Part shown: positions 46,068 to 54,396 of the stretch, piece by piece | Layout: each line of letters begins with the position of its first letter | Numbering within the stretch: position 1 is the first letter of the stretch | Origin: Aquisalinus sp. | Lineage (GTDB): Bacteria; Pseudomonadota; Alphaproteobacteria; Caulobacterales; Parvularculaceae | NCBI GenBank assembly: GCA_022763115.1 | Contig: JALEGJ010000063.1 | Location: forward strand, 1-64,000 | DNA length: 64,000 bases | Reading direction: 5' to 3' | The notes under the pieces: model-generated | Told to the model about the DNA's origin: nothing | The model's database searches: none | The model's input: the letters and a program-made list of their open reading frames with translations, nothing else | Position numbers and translations under genes: made by a program

Positions 46068-47447
46068 ATGCAGCCCCTTATTGTTCTGGAATTTAATGAG
46101 TTATGTCCTCCCCTTCTCGACAAGTGGATGAAGTCCGGCGACTTGCCCAACTTTCGCGCCCTGCACGACTCATCGGCTGTATTTACCACAGCGCCTGACA
46201 CTGATGCACCTCACGAACTTGAGCCATGGATTCAATGGTACTCTATACACACAGGCCTTCCCTATTCTGAGCATAAGGTTTTTCACCTCACGGATGGACC
46301 GACCGCCGGGCACGTAAACATCTGGCAGGTACTGAACAAAGCGGGGCATACAACCGGCAACATCTCAAGCATGAACGCAGCCACAAAAGTCGGTGATGGC
46401 AGCTTTGCCATGCCAGACCCCTGGTGCACGACGGAAGGTTCAACGCCAGCATCTCTGATGCCGCTGCAACAATTCATTCAAAAGCAGGTCCAGGAATATA
46501 CGAACGCCGAGAGCAGGAACGGCCTTGCTACAATGCTGTCATTTGTCCGCAGCCTTGTTCAGAACGGTCTTCAGCCACGAACTGCCATCGGCCTTGCCAG
46601 GCAGATTGGCTCTGAGAAAGTGAGCAATGGCAAGACAAGCTGGCGCCGTGCGATGGCCCTGGATGCAATCCTTGCGGATGTATTTCGCCATCACTGGCTC
46701 AAGACGCGCCCGGCTTACGCAACATTCTTCCTGAACTCGACAGCTCATTATCAGCATGCGTACTGGCGGCATATGGAGCCAGGCGCGTTTGTAAACCCGG
46801 CACCGGCAGCAGAAATCAGCATTTATGAGAACGCCATTCTTGCAGGCTACAAGAATATGGACACCATCATTGGTCGCTTCATGGAATTTGAGAGAGATGG
46901 TGCACAGCTGGTCTTGATGACCGCTCTCAGTCAGCAACCTTTCCTCAAATATGAGGCAACCGGCGGCCAGAAGTTTTACCGTGCACGAAATATCGATGTG
47001 TTCTTGTCGGAGTTAGGGTTGGTACCATCAGATATTCGCCCTGTTATGACTCATCAGTATCGCGTGGACTTTGGCACGCCAGAAGCGTTGTCGAAAGCGT
47101 ATGATATTCTTGCCAGCATTATGCTGGATGGTGAACAAGTGCTCGACCTCGAACAAGAAGAAAATGGTCTTCGTATTGGCTGCCGCCTCAACACACAGCA
47201 ACCAGCCGATGCACAAATGATCCTGAACGGCCAAAAGCGGCCTTTCTTCGAAGTATTTTATCAGATCGAGGAAACCAAGAGCGGCTGTCATCACCCTGAT
47301 GGCGTGTTATGGGTTAAAACAGGCAACCACAAAGTGCATTCCGAAAAAGTTTCTATTCTGGACTGGTTCCCAACCGTGCTTGACCACTTCGGTATTCAAG
47401 CGGAGAAGCAGATGCCCGGCCGTTCTTTACAGCCACTTCTCGCCTGA
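46068..47447 (+). CDS. Alkaline phosphatase superfamily (phosphodiesterase/nucleotide pyrophosphatase-like) protein
   Basis: The 459-residue protein starts PLIVLEFNELCPPLLDKWM and continues LPNFRAL and APDTDAPHELEPWIQWYSIHTG, the pattern of type I phosphodiesterase-like members of the alkaline phosphatase superfamily. FFLNSTAHYQHAYWRH in the middle and the C-terminal DGVLWVKTGNH then VSILDWFPTVLDHFGI resemble the metal-site region and the closing helices. The classical nucleophile Thr/Ser is not certain to me, so activity is open. No signal peptide is seen. A GTG directly precedes the chosen ATG. It stands 91 bases ahead of the wax ester synthase gene on the same strand. Confidence 0.7.
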   Translation: MQPLIVLEFNELCPPLLDKWMKSGDLPNFRALHDSSAVFTTAPDTDAPHELEPWIQWYSIHTGLPYSEHKVFHLTDGPTAGHVNIWQVLNKAGHTTGNISSMNAATKVGDGSFAMPDPWCTTEGSTPASLMPLQQFIQKQVQEYTNAESRNGLATMLSFVRSLVQNGLQPRTAIGLARQIGSEKVSNGKTSWRRAMALDAILADVFRHHWLKTRPAYATFFLNSTAHYQHAYWRHMEPGAFVNPAPAAEISIYENAILAGYKNMDTIIGRFMEFERDGAQLVLMTALSQQPFLKYEATGGQKFYRARNIDVFLSELGLVPSDIRPVMTHQYRVDFGTPEALSKAYDILASIMLDGEQVLDLEQEENGLRIGCRLNTQQPADAQMILNGQKRPFFEVFYQIEETKSGCHHPDGVLWVKTGNHKVHSEKVSILDWFPTVLDHFGIQAEKQMPGRSLQPLLA

Positions 47448-47539
47448 ATAGGCACGCAACAACCCTGCCCCCTACCGGGCAACATTGTACATTCGGAATT
47501 TCCCGGTGTATCATTCCATAAAAATCACTGGAGGAAATC

Positions 47540-49096
47540 ATGAAGCAAATGCAAGGCCTTGATGCCAGCTTCGTCGCGTTGGAACGCCCTCACGCCCCGC
47601 TTCATATTGGCTCGATCGTCATATATGATCCGTCTACAGCACCAGACGGGTTTGTTCGATTTAAGGATATCCTGCGCTTCATAGAAGGGCGTCTGCATCT
47701 TGCAAAATCCATGCGTCAACGCATGGTACGTGTACCCCTTGGTATCGACCACCCATACTGGATTGAGGATCCGGACTTTGATCTGGAGTATCACGTCCGG
47801 CACGTCGCCCTGCCGAAACCGGGCGACTGGCGACAACTATGCATTCAGGCTGCTCGTGTATTTTCGAGGCCGCTCGACCTGACACGACCACCTTGGGAAA
47901 TCACCATTGTAGAGGGCCTGGATAATGTCGATGGTGCACCAGAAGGCTCTTACGCCATGCTTTCCAAGGTACACCATGCGGGCATTGATGGGTTGTCAGG
48001 CATTGATATGATGCATGCACTTAACTCTATCTCACCGGATGTCTCTCCTCCTGACATTGCGGATGAGTGGAAGCCGGACGATATCCCTAACAAGATGGGT
48101 CTGTTTGCCAAAGGATATGTTCGTGCATGGACTAACCCTGTCCGTCAGCTAAATCACTTACGTCGTTCCGTTCCCGGCATGTATAAGGCAACACGAAGCT
48201 TCGCGAAGGGTGAGTTTGATCTTGATGCCGTGCGCCACGTTCCACGCACACGTTTCAATGACAAGATAACTGCCCATAGAACAATTGATGCATGTACATT
48301 TTCCCTAAGTGATATCAAAAAACTGCGTGCCCTGTCAGTAGGGTCGAAAGTCAACGATGTTATGCTGGCGATTGTCGGAGGTGGCTTAAACAAATATCTG
48401 AAAGCCAAGGAAGAACTCCCCTCTTCTTCTCTCGTTGCAATGGCTCCTATTTCCGTGCGCGAAGAGGGAGAAAAAGGATCGATGGGCAATCAGGTTTCTG
48501 CCATGTTCGCGCCATTGGGCTCCCATATCAGCCACCCGAAAGACCGGATGCAATATGTGCATGGCGAAACACTGAAGTCCAAAAAAATGACCAATGCTCT
48601 GGGCGCGCGCCAGATGACGGAGGTCAGCAAGTCAACCCCGGCCCTTTACCTGGGCCTTGGCGCACGACTTTACACCCAACTGGGTTTGGCGAACAGAATG
48701 AAGCCTGTGATCAACACGGTGGTTACGAACGTTCCAGGCCCGCCAATTCCTATTTACTCCGCAGGCGCACAGATGGTGAATATGTTCGGAAACTTATGCC
48801 TACTCGATGGCATGGGTCTCGGGCATGTCGTTCACAGTTATGTTGACAAGGTAACTGTCTGCTTTACGGCCTGCCGCAAAGCAATTCCGGACCCATCTTT
48901 TTACGCAAGCTGCCTTCAGGAGTCTTTTGAAGAGATGCTCCGTGCCGCGAATAATGAAATCAGAGAAACGAATAAGGAAGAAGGTGTTACGGCTACTGAG
49001 AAACCATCAAAAAAGAAGCGTAAAATCACTCGCGTCTCCGAAAAGTCAAGCACTAAAACACGTTTGAACGGCAAAGATTCGGCTGTAACACCCTAA
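47540..49096 (+). CDS. Wax ester synthase / acyl-CoA:diacylglycerol acyltransferase (WS/DGAT)
   Basis: The 518-residue enzyme has the WS/DGAT active-site motif SKVHHAGIDGLSG (HHxxxDG; about residues 141-153), the N-terminal LDASFVALERPHAPLHIGS and the C-terminal NTVVTNVPGPPIPIYSAGA and LGHVVHSYVDKVT. It joins acyl-CoA to fatty alcohols or diacylglycerol to make wax esters or triacylglycerol, usually at the inner membrane and lipid bodies. The C-terminal 45 residues form a Lys/Ser/Thr-rich tail not typical of the family core. A strong ribosome site (TGGAGGAAATC) precedes the ATG. The lipase-like gene downstream suggests a storage-lipid locus. Confidence 0.94.
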   Translation: MKQMQGLDASFVALERPHAPLHIGSIVIYDPSTAPDGFVRFKDILRFIEGRLHLAKSMRQRMVRVPLGIDHPYWIEDPDFDLEYHVRHVALPKPGDWRQLCIQAARVFSRPLDLTRPPWEITIVEGLDNVDGAPEGSYAMLSKVHHAGIDGLSGIDMMHALNSISPDVSPPDIADEWKPDDIPNKMGLFAKGYVRAWTNPVRQLNHLRRSVPGMYKATRSFAKGEFDLDAVRHVPRTRFNDKITAHRTIDACTFSLSDIKKLRALSVGSKVNDVMLAIVGGGLNKYLKAKEELPSSSLVAMAPISVREEGEKGSMGNQVSAMFAPLGSHISHPKDRMQYVHGETLKSKKMTNALGARQMTEVSKSTPALYLGLGARLYTQLGLANRMKPVINTVVTNVPGPPIPIYSAGAQMVNMFGNLCLLDGMGLGHVVHSYVDKVTVCFTACRKAIPDPSFYASCLQESFEEMLRAANNEIRETNKEEGVTATEKPSKKKRKITRVSEKSSTKTRLNGKDSAVTP

Positions 49097-49107
49097 ATTG
49101 CTGCCGA

Positions 49108-49152
49108 TTGTGCAGTGCACAACGGAAAATTAACCGTTTGTGCACCGCACAA
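49108..49152. promoter_or_regulatory. Pair of 15-bp palindromes, probable operator
   Basis: TTGTGCAGTGCACAA (49108-49122) and TTGTGCACCGCACAA (49138-49152) are two copies of the same dyad (TTGTGC-NNN-GCACAA). Their centres are 30 bases apart, close to three helical turns. They lie between the WS/DGAT gene and the hydrolase gene. This is the pattern of a dimeric helix-turn-helix regulator binding twice on one DNA face; the regulator is not identified. Confidence 0.6.
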
Positions 49153-49258
49153 TAACTCCTTGCAAATATCTATAGCAACCTATTGCATAATCCATCGATA
49201 CATATGAGTATGCATCCCAGTACATATGAATGTCTGGGGCAACACAGGAAAGTATAGT

Positions 49259-50041
49259 ATGGGTCGTCTAGGTTGCGCCAAAGCGCCTTCTCTCCTTCTA
49301 ACATTGGCCGAATGTCGGGCCGTATTCGAACTACAATCCTTTTATGCATTACGTATGCTGATGAAGAAGTTCCCAAAGGGAGATGGTCATCCTGTTCTGG
49401 TACTTCCAGGCTTTTTAGCCAGCGACACATCAACACTCCCCTTACGGAAAGTTTTGAAAGACCTTGGGTACAATGCCTATGGCTGGAAGCTGGGTCGAAA
49501 TCTTACTTTCAATCCGGAGCGTGAACAGCAAATGCATGATCGCGTGATGGATATCTATCGCCGGGAAGGAAGACAAATATCCATTATAGGCTGGAGTCTT
49601 GGGGGCGTCTTCGCCCGTGAAATCGCGAAATTCATGCCTGATAAGACAAGATCAGTCATTTCATTGGGCAGCCCCATCATTGGCGACACAGACTACTCGA
49701 ATGCGAAAACTCTCTTTGAAGCAATCAATGGTAAACCTGAAGGTGATTATATTGAGCGTTATGAACGCTCCCATGAAGCGCCACCGGTACCGACAACTTC
49801 AATTTACAGCAAATCAGACGGCATAGTATCCTGGCAGGGGTCCATACAAGAGCCGGGACACCAAACGGAAAATATCGAGGTGCCCGCAAGTCACTTTGGC
49901 CTCGGCTTTAATCCGGCTGTGATATATGCCGTGGCCGACCGCCTCGCACAGGCAGAGGGTGAATGGGCGCCTTTTGTGCCGGCTGGCCCTGCAAAGCTGA
50001 TTTACAGCATACCTTCTGTGCCTGAAGCGATGCCAGCCTGA
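49259..50041 (+). CDS. Lipase-like alpha/beta hydrolase
   Basis: The 260-residue protein has GHPVLVLPGFLASDTST, typical of triacylglycerol-lipase and PGAP1-like hydrolases, and the nucleophile elbow IIGWSLGGVFAREIAKF (Gly-Trp-Ser-Leu-Gly). Asp in SKSDGIVSW and the histidine in VPASHFGLGFNP complete the likely triad. No clear signal peptide is present. I prefer the ATG at 49259, which has AGGAAAG about eight bases upstream, to one 33 bases earlier. The paired palindromes lie about 110 bases upstream. With the WS/DGAT it may make and break neutral lipids. Confidence 0.83.
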   Translation: MGRLGCAKAPSLLLTLAECRAVFELQSFYALRMLMKKFPKGDGHPVLVLPGFLASDTSTLPLRKVLKDLGYNAYGWKLGRNLTFNPEREQQMHDRVMDIYRREGRQISIIGWSLGGVFAREIAKFMPDKTRSVISLGSPIIGDTDYSNAKTLFEAINGKPEGDYIERYERSHEAPPVPTTSIYSKSDGIVSWQGSIQEPGHQTENIEVPASHFGLGFNPAVIYAVADRLAQAEGEWAPFVPAGPAKLIYSIPSVPEAMPA

Positions 50042-50064
50042 TCGCGCCCGGCTAACGTGCCTGC

Positions 50065-51132
50065 TTAAACGAAAGTGATCTCGGGAAAGGCAGTCGACAT
50101 TTCTTTCTGCCACGCATCTATGTGACCCGACTTCACGAGAGAGACAAAGCAACCGCCAAAACCACCGCCTGTCAGGCGGGATCCGGCTGCGCCCATTTGC
50201 ACGGCAGCCTCTACCATCTCGTCGATAACAGGCAGTGATATCTCAAAATCGTCTCGCATCGACGCATGACTTTCTGTCATCAACTGTCCGAAAGCGTTCA
50301 GGTCACCACTCTTAAGCGCGATTGCCGCTTGCGCGACACGGCAATGCTCTGTCCAGACGTGTCTCGCGCGTTTGCAAAACGGCTCTTCCAGTGTGTCTAT
50401 CCGTTTCATCGCACTATCCGTATCCAGATGACACAGAAGGCTTACATCCAGAGCACTCGCCGCTGCTTCACATTCCTCACGCCGAATGGCATAACGCCCT
50501 TCATCAAGTCGCCGATAAATACCGGAATGCGCAACCACGAATGCATAATCCAAGGGCAAGTCGATCAGCTCGAATGCAAGTGTTTCGGTATCCAGCATCA
50601 AGGCCTGGTCTGAACTGGCAAGCGCCACCGCCATCTGATCCATAATACCACAAGGTACGCCGAGATACCGGTTCTCAACATCTTGTGCGGCTCGGGCTAT
50701 TTCCACATCGGATAAAGACGGACCAGTCAGCGCCACTACAGCTTTCAGTATAGATACGATCAGTGCTGCAGATGATGAAAGTCCTGACCCGTGCGGCAAA
50801 TCGCTGTCAATATAAACTTCAGCGCCCCGTCGCCAGTATCCGTGTTCTTTCAGCCAGGCGAAAGCTGCAAGTGGGTAATCTGACCAATGCCCGTTCCTGA
50901 CCGCAGCAACATCACGGCGCACCGGGTCCGGGAATTTTGCCGACGTAAAGCAAAACTGTTCATCCATTGCCTCGCCGATCGCAACAGATACTGATTTTGC
51001 AACAGTCGTTGGCAACACCAGACCACCATTATAGTCTGTATGCTCACCGATCAGGTTTACGCGCCCTGGCACAGTTTTACTTGTAATCGGCTCCAAACCA
51101 TAAACCTTCGCAAACTCCTCTTCGATAGTCAT
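50065..51132 (-). CDS. galK: Galactokinase
   Basis: GalK phosphorylates alpha-D-galactose at C1, the first step of the Leloir pathway. The 355-residue protein has the galactokinase signature GRVNLIGEHTDYNGGLVLP near the N-terminus, the GHMP ATP loop LPHGSGLSSSAAL, GIMDQMAVAL with the catalytic aspartate, and GSRLTGGGFGGCFVSL at the end. Its ATG overlaps the galT stop by four bases, so the two are translated together. It converges on the lipase-like gene. Confidence 0.96.
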   Translation of the reverse strand: MTIEEEFAKVYGLEPITSKTVPGRVNLIGEHTDYNGGLVLPTTVAKSVSVAIGEAMDEQFCFTSAKFPDPVRRDVAAVRNGHWSDYPLAAFAWLKEHGYWRRGAEVYIDSDLPHGSGLSSSAALIVSILKAVVALTGPSLSDVEIARAAQDVENRYLGVPCGIMDQMAVALASSDQALMLDTETLAFELIDLPLDYAFVVAHSGIYRRLDEGRYAIRREECEAAASALDVSLLCHLDTDSAMKRIDTLEEPFCKRARHVWTEHCRVAQAAIALKSGDLNAFGQLMTESHASMRDDFEISLPVIDEMVEAAVQMGAAGSRLTGGGFGGCFVSLVKSGHIDAWQKEMSTAFPEITFV

Positions 51133-52205
51133 AAGTCTCTCAACACGCGAGCCGTCTCCTCCGGCATGACATCCACAGTGAACACATTGGTCGCATGTTC
51201 AACACAGGCGAAGTATTTCAGGCGATCCTGACTGCGCAAGATGGGATAAAACTGGGCAGTGAAATGAAAAGACTTTTCGTAACCGGCAGGTGCAGCCTGT
51301 AAAGACAACATATAGGGGCAGGTACGCCCGAAGAATGCATCATACCACCGGGTAACGTCGCCAAGCAGGGCTGCAAACCCTTCCAGTTGTTCTGCGGAAA
51401 ACGTCCAAGGCCCAGGCTGGCGTACGACAGGTGCCAGCCAGACTTCATACGGGTACCGCGCAAATGGTGGCGCAAAAGCCGTGATCCCAGCTTGAGACGA
51501 GATCGTATAATCTTCCGCCCAATCCTGCATCCCTCTGGCAAGATCATAACCGGCTTCAAAAGCATCTACAGCCTTTTGTTGAACCGCCGGAATGAAGGGA
51601 AAGGCGTAAATCTGTCCATGCGGATGGTGCAACGTCACCCCCACCTCATCTCCACGGTTTTCAAATGGTAATACAAATTTCTGCCCCGCGGAAAAATGCG
51701 CCGCATATCTGTCGATCCAGGCTTGCACCAACAATAGTCTCTGCGACTGGCTAAGCGTTGCAAGGCTGCCAGTCTGCTCAGGGGCATAAACGATCACTTC
51801 GCATTTGCCACTGGCCTTATCTTTTTTCAGCAAGCTGATCTCGCTCTCGGGCGGAGGCGTCTCAGGATGCATCCCCGGAAATCGGTTATCGAAGACAGCC
51901 AACTCGAAGGTTTCAAACGGTATTTCAGTGACAGGCTTGCCAGCGATTGAAGGAGCGAGCGGATCATTGGCAGCAGAAGGTTTGTAAGTCCGGTTTTGCC
52001 GCGCAGCTGCGTATATTGACCAGTCCTGCCGAAGCGGATGCTGGCGCAACTCTCCGCCATAAATGCGTGTCCCTTCCGGCTCGGGCAACGCCGCGCCCTC
52101 GGGGCGAATGTAGCCATACAGGAACAATTCTCGCCCATCCGCTTTCATGTGGCGACGTCGGTAAACTGCTTCCTGCAGTGCTGAATCCAGTTGAATTATT
52201 TCCAT
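51129..52205 (-). CDS. galT: Galactose-1-phosphate uridylyltransferase
   Basis: GalT exchanges UMP between UDP-glucose and galactose-1-phosphate. The roughly 358-residue protein has ADGRELFLYGYIRP at the start, the conserved FDNRFPGM stretch and the active-site motif HHPHGQIYAFPFIP with the uridylylated histidine. The CxxC zinc site of E. coli GalT is not seen, so it belongs with the shorter forms known from actinobacteria. The start is uncertain: ATGs at 52205, 52211 and 52232 are all open without a clear ribosome site, and a longer open frame reaches into the divergent GH36 gene. It couples to galK by a four-base overlap. No galE is in the window. Confidence 0.92.
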   Translation of the reverse strand: MEIIQLDSALQEAVYRRRHMKADGRELFLYGYIRPEGAALPEPEGTRIYGGELRQHPLRQDWSIYAAARQNRTYKPSAANDPLAPSIAGKPVTEIPFETFELAVFDNRFPGMHPETPPPESEISLLKKDKASGKCEVIVYAPEQTGSLATLSQSQRLLLVQAWIDRYAAHFSAGQKFVLPFENRGDEVGVTLHHPHGQIYAFPFIPAVQQKAVDAFEAGYDLARGMQDWAEDYTISSQAGITAFAPPFARYPYEVWLAPVVRQPGPWTFSAEQLEGFAALLGDVTRWYDAFFGRTCPYMLSLQAAPAGYEKSFHFTAQFYPILRSQDRLKYFACVEHATNVFTVDVMPEETARVLRDL

Positions 52206-52332
52206 GCTCATCAGAGCATCATAAAGCCTCATTTTACCAGGCTGACAAGTATCTGCAGGGCGCATCCAGACAGTAAACCTGATTGACATAGCCCACGATG
52301 TGCCTGAGCCTGATTGTCCCGAAGGACCTAAA

Positions 52333-54396
52333 ATGATGACGAAACCGGCAGCTTTATACGAGACGATATGGCATGAGATCAATGGTGGCGGCACCTGCTG
52401 CCTGCTTGCTCAGCGTGGCAACAATACCCCGCAGCTCATCTATCTGGGGCCTGTCGAACAATGTCCTGATCGCATTCTTCCTTATCCACCGGTGCGTCCT
52501 GCGTCACCAGATCAGACTGTGCCTTTCTCACTCTTTCCACAGCATGGGCAAGGGTTCGCTGAAGAGCCGGCGCTTACCGGCACTTTCGGTCAGGGGCCGT
52601 GGGAGACTGCATTCATCGTCGAAGAAACTGAGATCACGAAAAATACGATTATCTTTCACTGTCGGGATACGACCAAAAAACTGACCCTCGCCTTGAACTT
52701 ATCGTTGTGTCTGGAAAGTGGCGTGCTGGAGGCTGGCAGCACCTTGCGAAATGACAACATAGCACCATACACCCTTCAATGGCTGGCTGCCTTCTGCCTG
52801 CCCTTGCCAGACTGGGCTGACGAAGCGCGCATGTTCAACGGGGGATGGGCAGATGAAGGATATCTGGAAACGATCCCTCTTTTTTGCGGCAAAATAGAAC
52901 GCACCAGTCGTCAGGGCAGACCGGGCTTTGACTGGCCACAATTCGCCCTCCTTACCGACCAGTCCACGACTCACCAGAACGGCAAAGCGCTCGCAGCGCA
53001 CCTGGGTTGGAGTGGCAATCACCAACTCATCATTGAGCGGAATAACCATGGTGAGGCACAATTACAACTCGGGGAATGGCTGGCACCCGGTGAGGTCGCG
53101 CTTGACGCAGGTGAGACTTATCACACACCCACCGCTTACATTGCTGTTTCACATAATGGACTGAACGGCATCAGGCAGTGCTTTCACCAATATGTGCGGT
53201 CCCGAAAAAAGGCCGTAATGCCCCGCCCTATCCATCTCAATACGTGGGAGGGCGTGTATTTCGACGTGGACGAAAAGTCCGTCATTGAACTGGCACAGCA
53301 CGCGGCGGGACTGGGTGTGGAGCGCTTTATTCTGGATGATGGCTGGTTCACCGGCAGGTCTGATGACACAACCAGCCTGGGGGACTGGGCGCCGGACCCG
53401 GTCCGTTTTCCCAACGGCCTCACGCCTGTTATAAATACTGTACAGGAAGCTGGCATGTCTTTCGGGCTCTGGGTCGAGCCGGAAATGATAAACCCGCAAA
53501 GCAATCTCTACAGGAAGCACCCGGACTGGGCGATTCAGGCATCAGGTTTTGCGAATGCCACGGGGCGTAACCAGCTTGTGCTCGATCTCACAAAAAGGGA
53601 AGTACAGACATACATCGTTGAGACAGTTTCACGGCTATTGAATGATAACCAAATTGATTACCTGAAATGGGATTATAATCGGACGCTTTACCCGGGCTCA
53701 AATGATGACGGCCCTGTCTACAGAGAACAGGCATTGGCGCTCTATGACATACTTGCGAGCCTGAAAGCGCAGTACCCGAAAGTCAGTATCGAAAGTTGCT
53801 CCAGTGGCGGCGGGCGCATCGACTTTGGTATTTTGAAATATACAGACCGTGTCTGGCCCAGTGACAACACGGATGCCATTGAACGAATCCGCATCCAGCG
53901 AAACCTTGGCCTGTTTCTCCCTCCCGAAATCATGGGTTGCCATGCGGGGCCTGCCCCCTATGGGATGACCGGGCGGGACATTGCCATGGACTTCAGGTGT
54001 CTGGTGGCGTTGTTCGGACACTTCGGGGCAGAACTGGACCCACGAAAACTGAGCGAGGCTGATGCCGATACTTTTCGCCACTTCGCAACGCTCTACAAAG
54101 AGCACCGGGAGCTTATCCATAGCGGTAAAGCATATTTGCTCGACACGCCCGATGATACAGAGGCGCAAATTATTGTCTCGCCAAGCGGTGACCAGGCCTT
54201 GCTCAGATTATTAAACACATCCGAGTCAGGCGTGACAGTACCTATACAAATTGCAGGCGTGTCAGATCCAGAGGATATGGATGCCAACCTGTTATACTCA
54301 ACCCACAACCTTGATCCCGTGCTCTCTGAACATATGACCTTATCCCCCGGGCCTTCCGGGCAACTCTTCCTGTTAGAAAGAAAATCCCATGCCTGA
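52333..54396 (+). CDS. Alpha-galactosidase, glycoside hydrolase family 36
   Basis: The 687-residue enzyme should release galactose from alpha-galactosides such as melibiose or raffinose. GH36 signatures are FILDDGWFTGRSDDTTSLGDW, GLWVEPEMI, the nucleophile motif YLKWDYNR, ESCSSGGGRIDFG and WPSDNTD with the acid/base aspartate. No signal peptide is present, so hydrolysis is cytosolic after import. The ATG at 52333 has GAAGGA six bases upstream and was preferred to a GTG 33 bases earlier. It is divergent from galT and overlaps the GH42 gene by eight bases. Confidence 0.95.
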   Translation: MMTKPAALYETIWHEINGGGTCCLLAQRGNNTPQLIYLGPVEQCPDRILPYPPVRPASPDQTVPFSLFPQHGQGFAEEPALTGTFGQGPWETAFIVEETEITKNTIIFHCRDTTKKLTLALNLSLCLESGVLEAGSTLRNDNIAPYTLQWLAAFCLPLPDWADEARMFNGGWADEGYLETIPLFCGKIERTSRQGRPGFDWPQFALLTDQSTTHQNGKALAAHLGWSGNHQLIIERNNHGEAQLQLGEWLAPGEVALDAGETYHTPTAYIAVSHNGLNGIRQCFHQYVRSRKKAVMPRPIHLNTWEGVYFDVDEKSVIELAQHAAGLGVERFILDDGWFTGRSDDTTSLGDWAPDPVRFPNGLTPVINTVQEAGMSFGLWVEPEMINPQSNLYRKHPDWAIQASGFANATGRNQLVLDLTKREVQTYIVETVSRLLNDNQIDYLKWDYNRTLYPGSNDDGPVYREQALALYDILASLKAQYPKVSIESCSSGGGRIDFGILKYTDRVWPSDNTDAIERIRIQRNLGLFLPPEIMGCHAGPAPYGMTGRDIAMDFRCLVALFGHFGAELDPRKLSEADADTFRHFATLYKEHRELIHSGKAYLLDTPDDTEAQIIVSPSGDQALLRLLNTSESGVTVPIQIAGVSDPEDMDANLLYSTHNLDPVLSEHMTLSPGPSGQLFLLERKSHA

